DNA from: Trinickia dinghuensis
GTDB taxonomy: Bacteria > Pseudomonadota > Gammaproteobacteria > Burkholderiales > Burkholderiaceae
Length of the DNA stretch: 64,000 bases
Assembly (NCBI RefSeq): GCF_003367175.1
Contig: NZ_QRGA01000009.1
Span: 124,001 to 188,000, forward strand
Direction of reading: 5' to 3'
Below are positions 7,294 through 16,208 of this stretch, piece by piece. The position numbers and the translations under genes are program-made. How positions within the stretch are numbered: position 1 is the first letter of the stretch; each line of letters starts with the position of its first letter. The notes beneath the pieces were generated by a model that saw nothing but the letters and a program-made list of their open reading frames with translations, made no database searches and was not told the origin of the DNA.

Positions 7294-10200
7294 CTATTCC
7301 TTGAAGATGTAATGAGCACGCTCCGGTCGACTGACCTCGGCGCCGTTGGGTAAGGATCTCGTCGTGGACGCGAGACCGGGTTCCGTCGCGCGGCCGAGAA
7401 AACCCTCGACATCGGCGGCGGGAATCGGGCGGCTGAAGAAGTACCCCTGCACTTCGTCACAACCTTCATGGCGGAGAAAATCGATCTGCTTCTGCGTTTC
7501 GGCGCCTTCCGCGATGACGGCCAACCCAAGGCTATGTCCCAGCGCAATCACGGCACTCGTGATCTGGGTATCGCTGTGGCTGTCGGGGACGTTGCGGATG
7601 AACGAGCGGTCGATCTTCACGGTATCGATCGGGAAGCGATTCAGATAGGCGAGCGACGAGTAGCCCGTGCCGAAATCGTCGATCGAAAGGCGGACGCCGG
7701 TGCGCTTGATGGCCGTGAGCCAGCGCACGGCCTGCTCGGGATGGCGCATCACCATGCTCTCGGTCAATTCGAGTTCGAGGTATTCGCCCGACAGCCGTGC
7801 GTCGGAGAGCGCATCCAAGATGCTATCGTGCAGGTGCGGATCGGCGAACTGCCGCGCGGACAGATTGACGGCCACGTGGATCGACGCCAACCCGCGCTCG
7901 CGCCACTCGGCCGCTTGGCGGCACGCCTCGTGCAATACCCATGCGCCGATCGGCACGATCGCCCCCGTCTCCTCGGCCACGGGGATGAATTCGCCGGGCG
8001 ACACCGCCCCGAGCGCCGGATTGTTCCAGCGCAACAGCGCCTCCACGCCCGTGCAATGGTTCGTGCGCAAATCGATCCGCGGCTGATAGACGAGCGTGAA
8101 CTCGTTGTTCTCGACGGCATGGCGCAGCTGCGCCTCCATCTCGACGCGCCGATGCAGCGACATGCTCATCTGCCGCACGTACATCTGATACGTATTCTTG
8201 CCACGCTGCTTCGCGCCGTACATGGCCATGTCGGCATGCTTGAGCAGCGTTTGGGCATCGTCGCCGTCGCCGGGGAACGAGCTGACGCCGATGCTCGCGC
8301 TGACCTGCAGCTGCGAGCCTCCGATCACGAACGGCTGCGCCAGCGCCGCTTGGATCGCGTCGATCGTTTCGATGACGACGGTCACGCCGTCGCTTTGCTG
8401 CTTGACGAGCACGACGAACTCGTCGCCGCCGAGCCGCGCGATCATGTCGGCCTCGGCGAGCGCGTCGTGCAGGCGCGCCACGACCGCGCGCAGCAGCAGA
8501 TCGCCGACGTTGTGCCCGAGCGAATCGTTGACGTCCTTGAATCGGTCGAGATCGATGAAGAGCACGTGCAGCGCCGTAGCATCGGCCCGTGCGCGCGCCA
8601 GCAGCTCGTCGAGATGCTCGCGGAACATCAGGCGATTGGGGAGTCCCGTCAGCGCATCGTGCGTTGCGAGGAAGTGCAGGTTGTCCTCGGCCTGCCGGCG
8701 CTGCAGGAAGTGGCTCATTTGACTGACGATCGAGCGCGCCATGACGAGCGCCTGCGGCTCCGCGTGACGCCGTTCGCGCGAGTAGAACTCGGCCACGCCG
8801 ACCACGACCGAACCCAGGCGCAGCGCAAACGAGAAGGTCGTCGCCACGCCCGCATCGGCCAGCCAGCTTTCGTAGCCGACGCGCGCCGCGCCGCGGCCCG
8901 TCACGCTCCAGCGCGGCGCCGCCGGCGCATCGTCTTCGACGATCGCGTTGGGCCCGTGAGCGAGGAGCCAGGTTTCGAATTCGCCATCGGCGGCCGTCGA
9001 TGTCGCGCACAGCAGCTGCTTCGTCCCCGCGGGCGTCGGACGGAACGCGCCGCCGTCCCAATCCATGCCCTGCACGATCGATTCGATCAAGTGCCGGCAG
9101 ACATCGAATTCGTTGCCCGCGGTGGCAAGGTACAGCGTGAACGCATGCTCGAGATCTCTTGCCCGCTCGATCGACTTTTGCTTCGTGATTTCGAGTGCCG
9201 TGCCGCGCAATACCCGAGCGTCCGCGGGCCCGTACGCGTGGCCGATCAAGCGCAGCCAGCCGCGCCGGCCGCGCCGCGACCGATAGCGGCACTCGAGTTC
9301 GAACGCATCGCGCGTCTTCATCGTGCGCCTGGCCTGTTCGATCAACATGCGGCGATCGGGCTGATCGATCGTCCGCAGCAGCGCCTTCACCGTCTGCGCC
9401 GGCTGCCGGGAACCGATGAGGCGCCCCATCTCCTTCGACACATGCGCCCCGCCGTCGTCGACGTTCACGAGCCAATCGCCGAGATGGGCGATCCGCTGCG
9501 CTTCCGCGCACGCTGCCTCGCTTTCGCGCAAATCGTAGGTGATGGCGCCGGCGAGCTTGAGCGCACGCGAGCGCGAACTCGACAACGCGTAGGCCAGGCC
9601 CGACAGCAGTGCACTGATCATGAGCCCCGCCACGAACGCGACGTCAGGCAGGACCCGCTGCGTACCGCTGAGCGCGGACATGTTGGCCGAGAACACGATC
9701 ACCCAGCGCCGCCCCGCGAACGGCTGCTCCGCGCGCCGTTGCAGCATCGAGGGCTTGGCCGAACGCGCGGCGCGCGGCGAAGCACGCACGACGGCGGCCG
9801 CGGCACGCATGGACACACGCGCAACGCCGGTCGCGGAGCCGGGGTGAGCCATCGCGGCACCGTTGACGCTGTCGTACAGCAGCGACGCATTCGACAGCGG
9901 CTGAGCCGGCGCGCCGATGCTGCCGGCATCGTAGATCTTGAACTTGATGACGCGCAGCGTCTCGGCGCTGAGCAGCGCGTCCATCATGTCGTTCACGCGA
10001 ATACCGGCGCCGACCGTACCGACATAAGCGCGGCGGCGCTCTTCGACGTTCGTCGTCGGCATCCCCTTGCGATAGACGGGCATCCGCATCGCAAGCCCGA
10101 CGAATCGGGCACCGCGATCGTCGAGGATCAGGCGGCCGCTGCTGAGGGGCTCGCCGGTATCGCGCAGTTTTTCCATGGCCGCGCGCCGCACCGGCAGCGC

Positions 10201-10719
10201 ATCGAGATCGATGCCGACCGACTCGCGATTGGAGGCAAGCGGTTCAAGGTAGGTCAGCACGTCGTAGCCCGGGCGCAGGCCAGGCGGACGAATCGAAAAG
10301 TCGATGCCCGCTTGCTGCAAAGCCAGATCCTTGCGCTGGGCGGCCACGAATGAGCGAACATCGGATGCGCGCACGTAGGCCGCGTAATTCAGCGTCTGAA
10401 ATCCCGGATAGCGGCCCGGCAAATCGAGGCCGACCACGAAATCGCGAAACTCGGTGCGCGTGACATCGGCGTCCTCGCCGAACAGCGCCCGCATCGTCAC
10501 GAGCACGTCGGTGTAAAGCCGCACGCGCACCGCGATTTGCTGCTCGACGCTGCGTGAATCGTTATCGAAGCGCAATCTCGCCTCGCGCTCGACGAATTGC
10601 CCGCAGATCGAATAAACCGTCAGCGTGACCGACAGCGCGAGCGCCAGTACGCCGAGTGCGAAACCCTGCGCATACCAATCGCGGCCGAGACGCCGCATAC
10701 GTTCGAATATTTCGCGCAC
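7294..10719 (-). CDS. CHASE-PAS-GAF-GGDEF-EAL cyclic-di-GMP turnover protein
   Basis: About 1141 residues. It has an N-terminal membrane helix (FALGVLALALSVTLTVYSI), a periplasmic CHASE domain to about residue 290, a second membrane helix near 370-395, and a PAS domain with a PAC-like end. A GAF-like segment follows, then a diguanylate cyclase domain with intact RLGGDEF and a phosphodiesterase domain with intact EALLRW. Other EAL-domain signatures are present: ELTESM, DDFGTGYSSL and KIDRSF. Both catalytic motifs look functional, so net activity cannot be called. The GTG at 10719 has GGGGAAAAG just upstream; an ATG at 10698 is possible. Its stop lies four bases before the Cys-repeat gene, whose ribosome site is inside this coding sequence, making a two-gene operon. 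Confidence 0.93.
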   Translation of the reverse strand: MREIFERMRRLGRDWYAQGFALGVLALALSVTLTVYSICGQFVEREARLRFDNDSRSVEQQIAVRVRLYTDVLVTMRALFGEDADVTRTEFRDFVVGLDLPGRYPGFQTLNYAAYVRASDVRSFVAAQRKDLALQQAGIDFSIRPPGLRPGYDVLTYLEPLASNRESVGIDLDALPVRRAAMEKLRDTGEPLSSGRLILDDRGARFVGLAMRMPVYRKGMPTTNVEERRRAYVGTVGAGIRVNDMMDALLSAETLRVIKFKIYDAGSIGAPAQPLSNASLLYDSVNGAAMAHPGSATGVARVSMRAAAAVVRASPRAARSAKPSMLQRRAEQPFAGRRWVIVFSANMSALSGTQRVLPDVAFVAGLMISALLSGLAYALSSSRSRALKLAGAITYDLRESEAACAEAQRIAHLGDWLVNVDDGGAHVSKEMGRLIGSRQPAQTVKALLRTIDQPDRRMLIEQARRTMKTRDAFELECRYRSRRGRRGWLRLIGHAYGPADARVLRGTALEITKQKSIERARDLEHAFTLYLATAGNEFDVCRHLIESIVQGMDWDGGAFRPTPAGTKQLLCATSTAADGEFETWLLAHGPNAIVEDDAPAAPRWSVTGRGAARVGYESWLADAGVATTFSFALRLGSVVVGVAEFYSRERRHAEPQALVMARSIVSQMSHFLQRRQAEDNLHFLATHDALTGLPNRLMFREHLDELLARARADATALHVLFIDLDRFKDVNDSLGHNVGDLLLRAVVARLHDALAEADMIARLGGDEFVVLVKQQSDGVTVVIETIDAIQAALAQPFVIGGSQLQVSASIGVSSFPGDGDDAQTLLKHADMAMYGAKQRGKNTYQMYVRQMSMSLHRRVEMEAQLRHAVENNEFTLVYQPRIDLRTNHCTGVEALLRWNNPALGAVSPGEFIPVAEETGAIVPIGAWVLHEACRQAAEWRERGLASIHVAVNLSARQFADPHLHDSILDALSDARLSGEYLELELTESMVMRHPEQAVRWLTAIKRTGVRLSIDDFGTGYSSLAYLNRFPIDTVKIDRSFIRNVPDSHSDTQITSAVIALGHSLGLAVIAEGAETQKQIDFLRHEGCDEVQGYFFSRPIPAADVEGFLGRATEPGLASTTRSLPNGAEVSRPERAHYIFKE

Positions 10720-11152
10720 TTCTTTTCCCCAAGGCCGCGCACCGTGGCCGAAACGCGGCCGGATACGAAGCCGATGCGCGCACGCCGCCCACGCCACGCC
10801 GCCCACGGCAGTGCGTTTCCGGTCGGCGACGCTGGACGTCGCAAACGTTCGTTAATCGATTGCCGGTCGCTGCCGGCACGCGCGCCCGACGAAGCGGGCG
10901 ACAAAGTGGAACGGCGACCCAGATGCCTGGTCGGGTGCCGCAATGGAAGTCGGTTTTCTTATAGGCTCTTTTGTACGAAGGATAACGTTCGCGAATATTG
11001 ATTCAAGTCAAACAAACCCTATCGACAGAAACCCTCTAGGTGTCTTGTCAGCCAATGCTGACAAGGGAATCCGGCATGACGGAATTACGCGCGTCAGGAA
11101 AACGGAAAAACGAAAAAATCGACAATGGCGATAGCCTCGGCAATAGCGATAG
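10720..11152. other. Intergenic interval between GGDEF/EAL gene and porin
   Basis: No gene supported. It contains the upstream region of the c-di-GMP gene and the 3' region of the porin. Features seen: a perfect eight-base inverted repeat (11044-11065) and, on the minus strand after the porin, a T-rich stretch that may take part in termination. Confidence 0.5.
11044..11065. repeat. Perfect inverted repeat CTTGTCAG/CTGACAAG
   Basis: Eight-base perfect stem with a six-base loop. It lies about 90 bases past the porin stop and 320 bases upstream of the GGDEF/EAL start. There is no T tract directly after it, so it is either an operator-like dyad or a weak RNA hairpin. Confidence 0.5.
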
Positions 11153-12286
11153 CTAAAACAGGTGCCGCATGCCGATTGAAACGACTGTTTGGGAATTAGA
11201 ACTCGAGGCGGGGAGCGTAAATAATTGCGCACGCACGCCGTTACTCGCGCGCAATAGAACGGCGTTGCAGTAAATGTCGGTCCGTTTCGACAAGGAGTAA
11301 TCGATACCGGCGACGAATTGATTCCAATGCGCCTGGCCGAGCTTCGAGTACGTGTAGCTGCCGGCCAGCGAAAGTGCGTAAGTCAACGAATACTTCACTC
11401 CGCCTTCGGCCGTTCTCAACGACGCGCTCGCGCCGTTCTGCCGGAAGTCGACCAGCGTGAAGACGCCATGCAAGAATGCGGGGCCCCATTGATAGCCGGC
11501 GCCGACACCCGAGACGGACAGCTTGTCGAAGACGACCGGCTTGGCCAGCAACCCGAGCGACCCCGTGCCGACGAGCGGTGAGCCGAGCACCGTCGCGCCG
11601 ATACCGAATGCCGCCGTGTAATTATGGAGGCCGACATAAGCCGCACCCGCGCTGAACGGGCCGTGCGCATAGGTGGCGCCGAACGCCACGGCGCTGTTCG
11701 CGACGAAATTGCCGGGCTGTCCGCCGAACGAATAGAGGGCGCCGAGCTGCAAGCCCTCCATGCTGGGCGTCACATAGCGAACGGAGTTGTCGATGCGCTC
11801 GGCCCCGAGCCGGTCGAGATCGGCGAGATGAAACGCGAACACCGACGGCGTCAGCGTGCCGGCTGCGAATTGCGTGAGGTTCGTCGACATGAAGTCGTAC
11901 TGGCGGCCGAGCGTCAACGTTCCGAACCGATCGCTCGACAGGCCGACCCACGCCTGGCGGCCGAATTCGAGCCCGCCCTGAGAAAGCCGTCCGTCGTTGA
12001 GCGTGAAACCGCTTTCGAGGCGGAAGACGGCTCGCCATCCATCGCCGAGCGGCTCGACGCCGCGCAATCCCCAGCGGTCGGATTGCCCGACACCGCTCGT
12101 TTGCGCCCAGGTCCGGCCTCCGCCCTCGTTTGTCGTGAACGTCAGCGCATCGTCCACGATCCCGTAGAGCTGAACCGTGCCTTGTGCCCGCACCCCCCCA
12201 GCGGCCGCCAACAACGCCGCGCCGACGAGCAAACCGCCGCCCGTTGCCCCCCGCAGCCGCCTATCCCAACGATACGACGTCCCCAT
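11153..12286 (-). CDS. Gram-negative porin (Burkholderia trimeric type)
   Basis: 377 residues. The N terminus is a signal peptide ending in AAGGVRAQG, followed by the classic first strand TVQLYGIVDDALTF. Further porin hallmarks: SRWGLRG-like block (DRWGLRGVEPLGDG), FRLESGF, RQAWVGLSSDRFGTLTLGRQYDF, and a terminal aromatic residue (RHLF) as expected for outer-membrane insertion. It should form a general diffusion channel. The start at 12286 has GGAGG six bases upstream, and an upstream in-frame extension has no secretion signal. It sits alone, downstream of the divergent/convergent LysR gene region. Confidence 0.95.
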   Translation of the reverse strand: MGTSYRWDRRLRGATGGGLLVGAALLAAAGGVRAQGTVQLYGIVDDALTFTTNEGGGRTWAQTSGVGQSDRWGLRGVEPLGDGWRAVFRLESGFTLNDGRLSQGGLEFGRQAWVGLSSDRFGTLTLGRQYDFMSTNLTQFAAGTLTPSVFAFHLADLDRLGAERIDNSVRYVTPSMEGLQLGALYSFGGQPGNFVANSAVAFGATYAHGPFSAGAAYVGLHNYTAAFGIGATVLGSPLVGTGSLGLLAKPVVFDKLSVSGVGAGYQWGPAFLHGVFTLVDFRQNGASASLRTAEGGVKYSLTYALSLAGSYTYSKLGQAHWNQFVAGIDYSLSKRTDIYCNAVLLRASNGVRAQLFTLPASSSNSQTVVSIGMRHLF

Positions 12287-12551
12287 ATCGCGCCTCCGTT
12301 GCATGTAGCCGCTGAAACGACACATACCGGGCTCGATGAGAAAGAGCCGATTCTTCCGAGCAAAGATAGTGGTGCTCGATCGACAATGCAACATCGAAAA
12401 TGGCAAGACGTCCTGCCAGAACTGACAGGCACCGCGCAAAAACGGCCGAATCCGGGCGATTGGTCGGCGCGGAGATTAGGCGGGATCAAGCGGGATCGAT
12501 GCGGCGCAGCCTTGCGGCGGCATGGAATCGGTCGTACTCAAACCCGGAGGT

Positions 12552-13445
12552 CTAACGGAGACGGGGATCCTCACAAATAAAATCGAGGAACGTCCGCACT
12601 TTGGGCGATAGATATTTTCGGTGGCGATAAACGCCGTAAATCTTGGTGCCGAAGAAGCGATAGTCCGTCAGCACGGCCTGAAGCACGCCGGTTTCCAGAT
12701 CGCGTGCGACCAGCCACTTCGGCAGAAACGCCAGCCCCATCCCTTCGAGCGCGGCGAGCCGCAGCAGCGATTCGTTGTTCGTCTGCAAGGCGGAATCGAA
12801 CTTGAATGCCTCGACGCCTCTCGGCCCTTCGACTTCGAGCGTGTTGTTCGAGGGGAACATCGAATAGCCGAGCATGGCATGGCTCGAAAGCGCTTGCGCA
12901 TCGGCCGGCGTGCCGGCCTTGCGCAAATAGCCGGGCGAGGCGACGAGATGAAACGTCACGGGCACGATCGGCCGCGCGATCAGTGCCGGCCCGAGCGAAA
13001 GCGGATTCGTCACGCGCAACGCGAGATCGAAGCCCTCTTCGACGAGATTGACGAAGCGGCCCGACAAATCGAGGTCGAGACGCACGTCGGGATAGCGCGT
13101 TCGGTAATCGTTCAGGACGCCGACAAAATCGGGATTGGCCATCCAAACCGGCGCACTGACCTTGAGCGTGCCGTGCGGCGCGGCCGTCGATTGGCCGACC
13201 GCCGATTCGACATCGTCGAGTTCGTCGAGCAATTGGCGAACGTGTTCGAAATATGTCGCGCCCGATTCGGTGAGACTCAAATGGCGGCTCGTCCGGTTGA
13301 GCAGCAATGTGCCGAGCCGGCGCTCCAGATGCATCACGTGCTTGCTTGCCATCGCCGGCGACATATCGAGCCGGCGCGCGGCCGCGGCAAAGCTCTTGGC
13401 CTCGACCGCGAGCCGAAAGACTCGCATGCTCGTGAGCGTATCCAT
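12552..13445 (-). CDS. LysR-family transcriptional regulator
   Basis: 297 residues. The N-terminal winged helix-turn-helix (MRVFRLAVEAKSFAAAARRL, then AMASKHVMHLERRLGTLLL) is followed by the CrgA/PtxR-type effector domain (GTLKVSAPVWMANP, DLALRV, HAMLGYSMF). A TTG 33 bases upstream would add eleven residues; the ATG at 13445 matches the usual family start. It is divergent from the DoxX gene, which is its most likely target, with about 100 bases between the starts. Confidence 0.92.
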   Translation of the reverse strand: MDTLTSMRVFRLAVEAKSFAAAARRLDMSPAMASKHVMHLERRLGTLLLNRTSRHLSLTESGATYFEHVRQLLDELDDVESAVGQSTAAPHGTLKVSAPVWMANPDFVGVLNDYRTRYPDVRLDLDLSGRFVNLVEEGFDLALRVTNPLSLGPALIARPIVPVTFHLVASPGYLRKAGTPADAQALSSHAMLGYSMFPSNNTLEVEGPRGVEAFKFDSALQTNNESLLRLAALEGMGLAFLPKWLVARDLETGVLQAVLTDYRFFGTKIYGVYRHRKYLSPKVRTFLDFICEDPRLR

Positions 13446-13544
13446 CCGATCGTCAACCAGGAGTAAATGATGGATCAATCATAGCCGAGTTGATGCAATG
13501 CCCCGACGATCGTATCGTGGCGCGATTCTTTGAGGATAAACACC

Positions 13545-13952
13545 ATGATCAACGACAAAACCGCACCGCTCGCCGGGTTGCTGCTGCGCGTCAGCCTCGG
13601 CATTCTGTTTCTGGCTCACGTCGCCTTGAAGCTGTTCGTATTCACCGTGCCCGGCTTCGTCGGCTATTTCGCCTCGCTGGGCCTGCCCGCGGTTGCCGCA
13701 TACCTGACGATCGCGCTCGAACTCTTCGGCGGGATTGCATTGATCCTCGGCGTCTACGCGCCGTGGGTGGCCTTGCCCCTCGCCCTCGAAATGCTCGGCA
13801 CGGTCCTGCTCGTTCACGGCAAGAACGGTTGGATGTTCACGAACAAAGGCGGCGGCTGGGAATATCCCGCGTTCTGGGCCGTCACGCTCGTCGTGCTGTT
13901 CCTGCTCGGCGACGGCGCTTATGCGCTGCGCCCGGCCAAGCGCAGCGCCTGA
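13545..13952 (+). CDS. DoxX-family membrane protein
   Basis: 135 residues with four predicted membrane helices. DoxX features are LLLRVSLGILFLAHVALKL at the N terminus, a conserved helix with GLPAVAAYLTIALELFGGIAL, and a 'GKNGWMFTNKGGGWEYP' loop before the last helix. The function of the family is loosely defined (membrane redox and quinone-linked roles in some members). The ATG is preceded by GAGG. It is divergent from the LysR gene and convergent with the beta-propeller gene. Confidence 0.9.
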   Translation: MINDKTAPLAGLLLRVSLGILFLAHVALKLFVFTVPGFVGYFASLGLPAVAAYLTIALELFGGIALILGVYAPWVALPLALEMLGTVLLVHGKNGWMFTNKGGGWEYPAFWAVTLVVLFLLGDGAYALRPAKRSA

Positions 13953-14003
13953 TCGACCGTATAAAGGCGGAAACTCGAGGCCGACCTCGGCCTCGATCGA
14001 AAA

Positions 14004-15191
14004 CTACCGCATGTTGCCCGTATGCCCGAGCGAATATCGCCCGGGCTGCGGCCACACCGTCAGCCCATGGGGCTCCATGCCGACCGGGATCGACTTGACG
14101 GCGCCGGTGGCCGTATCGAACGCATAGACCACGTCGTCGAAGCGGCCCGACAGCCAGAGCGTCTTGCCGTCGGCGCTGACGTTGCCCATGTCGGGGCTGC
14201 CGCCGCCGGGAATCGGCCAGGTGGCGACGATCTTGCGCGTGGCGAAGTCGAGCACCGAGACACTGCCTGGGCCGTGACGCGGGCCATGGACCTTGTTCGA
14301 TCCGCGATTGGCGATATAGAGTTTCGTGCCGTCGCGGCTCGGATAGAGCCCGTGCGTCCCGACGCCCGTCTTGATGAAGCCGATCTTCGTGAAGGCGTCG
14401 CCGTCGATCACATAAACACCGTCGGCCATCATGTCTGCAACGTAGAACACCTTCCCGTCGGGCGAGATGCGGATGTCTTGCGGCATCCCCTTCTTTTGCA
14501 ATTCCAAATAACCGATCACCTTGCGGTTCACCATGTCGATCTTGGCGAGCTTGCCGCCGAACTCGCAGGTGAAGATCGCGTATTTGCCGTCGATCGAGAA
14601 ATCGGCGTGATTGATGCCCTTGCATTCGGGCACCGCTAAGCTCGATTTCAATTGCATCGTGTGCGGATCGCGAAAGTCCAGCCGCGCATGCGCTTCCGCC
14701 ACGACGATGGCCTCCTTGCCGTCGGGCGTGAAGTACATGTTGTAGGGATCGTCCACGGGAATCGCCTTGCCCGGTTTGCCCGTCATCGGATCGATCGGCG
14801 TGAGGCTGCCGTCGGTGCGGCCCTCGGCATTGTTCGTCACCCACAGCGTTTTCAAATCCCACGCGGGCACGATGTGCTGCGGGCTCCGGCCGACGGAAAA
14901 CTTGTCCACCACCTTGAACGTCGACGGATCGATGACGTAGACGTCGTCCGAGCGCAGGTTCGGCACGTACACGCGAGTGAGCGCACCGGCGACGGCCGGA
15001 CTCATATGGTTCACGCCGGCCTCGCCGTACAGATTCGAGGCGTCGACGACGCTCGGCATGCCCGGTACCGTCTGCACGCTCGAGATCGAGGCGGCCGATG
15101 CCGCGCTCGGCGCAAACGCCACGCAGGCGCAGGCGAGCGCGGCGCCGATCGATGAAGCGACCCACGTATTGCGATATCCCGTCGAATCCAT
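14004..15191 (-). CDS. Secreted YVTN/YncE-type beta-propeller protein
   Basis: 395 residues. A signal peptide (helix ending AFAPSAASAA) is followed by repeating blades with YVPNLRSDDVYVIDP, NMYFTPDGKEAIVV, DIRISPDGKVFYVADM and KLYIANRGSNKV. The blade motif (SPDGK, YVAN) is typical of surface or periplasmic seven-bladed propellers that serve as binding scaffolds. It lies 63 bases after the creatininase-family gene on the same strand, so they probably form one transcript and act together in the periplasm. Ligand unknown. Confidence 0.88.
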   Translation of the reverse strand: MDSTGYRNTWVASSIGAALACACVAFAPSAASAASISSVQTVPGMPSVVDASNLYGEAGVNHMSPAVAGALTRVYVPNLRSDDVYVIDPSTFKVVDKFSVGRSPQHIVPAWDLKTLWVTNNAEGRTDGSLTPIDPMTGKPGKAIPVDDPYNMYFTPDGKEAIVVAEAHARLDFRDPHTMQLKSSLAVPECKGINHADFSIDGKYAIFTCEFGGKLAKIDMVNRKVIGYLELQKKGMPQDIRISPDGKVFYVADMMADGVYVIDGDAFTKIGFIKTGVGTHGLYPSRDGTKLYIANRGSNKVHGPRHGPGSVSVLDFATRKIVATWPIPGGGSPDMGNVSADGKTLWLSGRFDDVVYAFDTATGAVKSIPVGMEPHGLTVWPQPGRYSLGHTGNMR

Positions 15192-15254
15192 AGTCCCCCC
15201 AGTGTCGAAAGCCTGAGCCGCGTGCGGTAGGCCGACGCGGCGATCGTTTCCGCT

Positions 15255-16070
15255 TCAGCGGCCCGCCGTGTCCTTGCGGATCGCGGCGATCGTCCTTGCC
15301 ACGATGGCGTCGGTGCCGAGCCGCCCGAGTTCCGCGCTCGCGCGGCGCGGGTCGCCGCCGTACACGCCGTCCGCGGGCCCGGGCTTCGGCGCGGTGCGCA
15401 GCGCATCGAGCCGGACCATCTGCGGCGCGACCGCCAGCAACAGCGACGTATCGGCGAGCCCCGCATGGGTGCCGATCTCGTCGTCGCGATAGCCTTTCTC
15501 GCGCAGCGTGCGCGCGTAACCGGTCGAGCTTTCTCCGTAATACTCGGGCGGGACGAACGCACGGGCCTTGGTGCCCGCCCACTGCTTGTTCAAACGCGCT
15601 ACGACGCGCTTGATGTCGTCCTGATAGCCGCCATGATCGCCGAGAAACACCACATTCTTGAAGCCGTGCACTTCGAAGCTGTTCGCGGCGGACTCGAGCG
15701 TTTTTTCGAAGACGTCGTCCGGCACCGTGATGGTGCCCGGAAAGCGCATGTGCGAGGTCGGCGGCGCATAGCCGCCTTCCGGCACGTAGGCGATGACCGG
15801 CGCAACGAGCGCGTCGCCGAGCCCCTGGGCGATGCGCGCGGAGAGCACCCGCACGCGTGCGTTGTGCTTGCCCAGCGCGACGTAGGGACCGCTTTGCTCG
15901 GTCCCGCCGATCGGCACGATGATGGTGGTCTTGCCCGCCGCGATCTCGTCGCGCAGTTCCGTCCACGTCAAATCCTCGAGCTGGACGGTTTGGGGGGCTT
16001 GCGCGAATGCGAGCCCCGCGGCGCACGAAAGGCCCAAGCAAACGAAAGCTTTGCGTAATAAAAGTGACAT
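15255..16070 (-). CDS. Exported creatininase-family amidohydrolase
   Basis: 271 residues with a signal peptide (FVCLGLSCAAGLAFAQ). The creatininase fold is shown by IIVPIGGTEQSGPYVALGKHN near the start, APVIAYVPEGG, FPGTITVPD, the metal/active-site segment FLGDHGGYQDDI, and EIGTHAGLADTSLLL. Family members hydrolyse cyclic amides or peptide bonds with a binuclear metal site (creatininase, MftE). A secreted form is less common and suggests a periplasmic substrate. The ATG at 16070 has GGAG upstream. It is first in a unit with the beta-propeller gene and is divergent from the DedA-rhodanese gene. Confidence 0.9.
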   Translation of the reverse strand: MSLLLRKAFVCLGLSCAAGLAFAQAPQTVQLEDLTWTELRDEIAAGKTTIIVPIGGTEQSGPYVALGKHNARVRVLSARIAQGLGDALVAPVIAYVPEGGYAPPTSHMRFPGTITVPDDVFEKTLESAANSFEVHGFKNVVFLGDHGGYQDDIKRVVARLNKQWAGTKARAFVPPEYYGESSTGYARTLREKGYRDDEIGTHAGLADTSLLLAVAPQMVRLDALRTAPKPGPADGVYGGDPRRASAELGRLGTDAIVARTIAAIRKDTAGR

Positions 16071-16208
16071 GCACGCTCCGCGAAAATCCGTGGCGCCGAG
16101 CCGGCGCCGCCTCGATGAAGAGCAAACATACATCGAACCAGCGAACGCGGCATAATCCGCGCATGCCGCTTACATCCTCGCGGCGGTGTCACTACGAGGT
16201 AACCTTCG

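Noticed and set aside
5904-7304. A 466-codon plus-strand open frame over the Cys-repeat gene
   Set aside because: Every frame is open through the 39-base array because the unit is a multiple of three; the frame has no ribosome site and no family resemblance, and the minus-strand gene has both.
7468-10353. A 961-codon plus-strand frame opposite the GGDEF/EAL gene
   Set aside because: High-GC antisense shadow; the real gene has intact catalytic motifs.
13882-16164. A 760-codon minus-strand frame over the propeller and creatininase genes
   Set aside because: It is Arg/Ala-rich shadow sequence in a different frame from two clearly recognisable genes.
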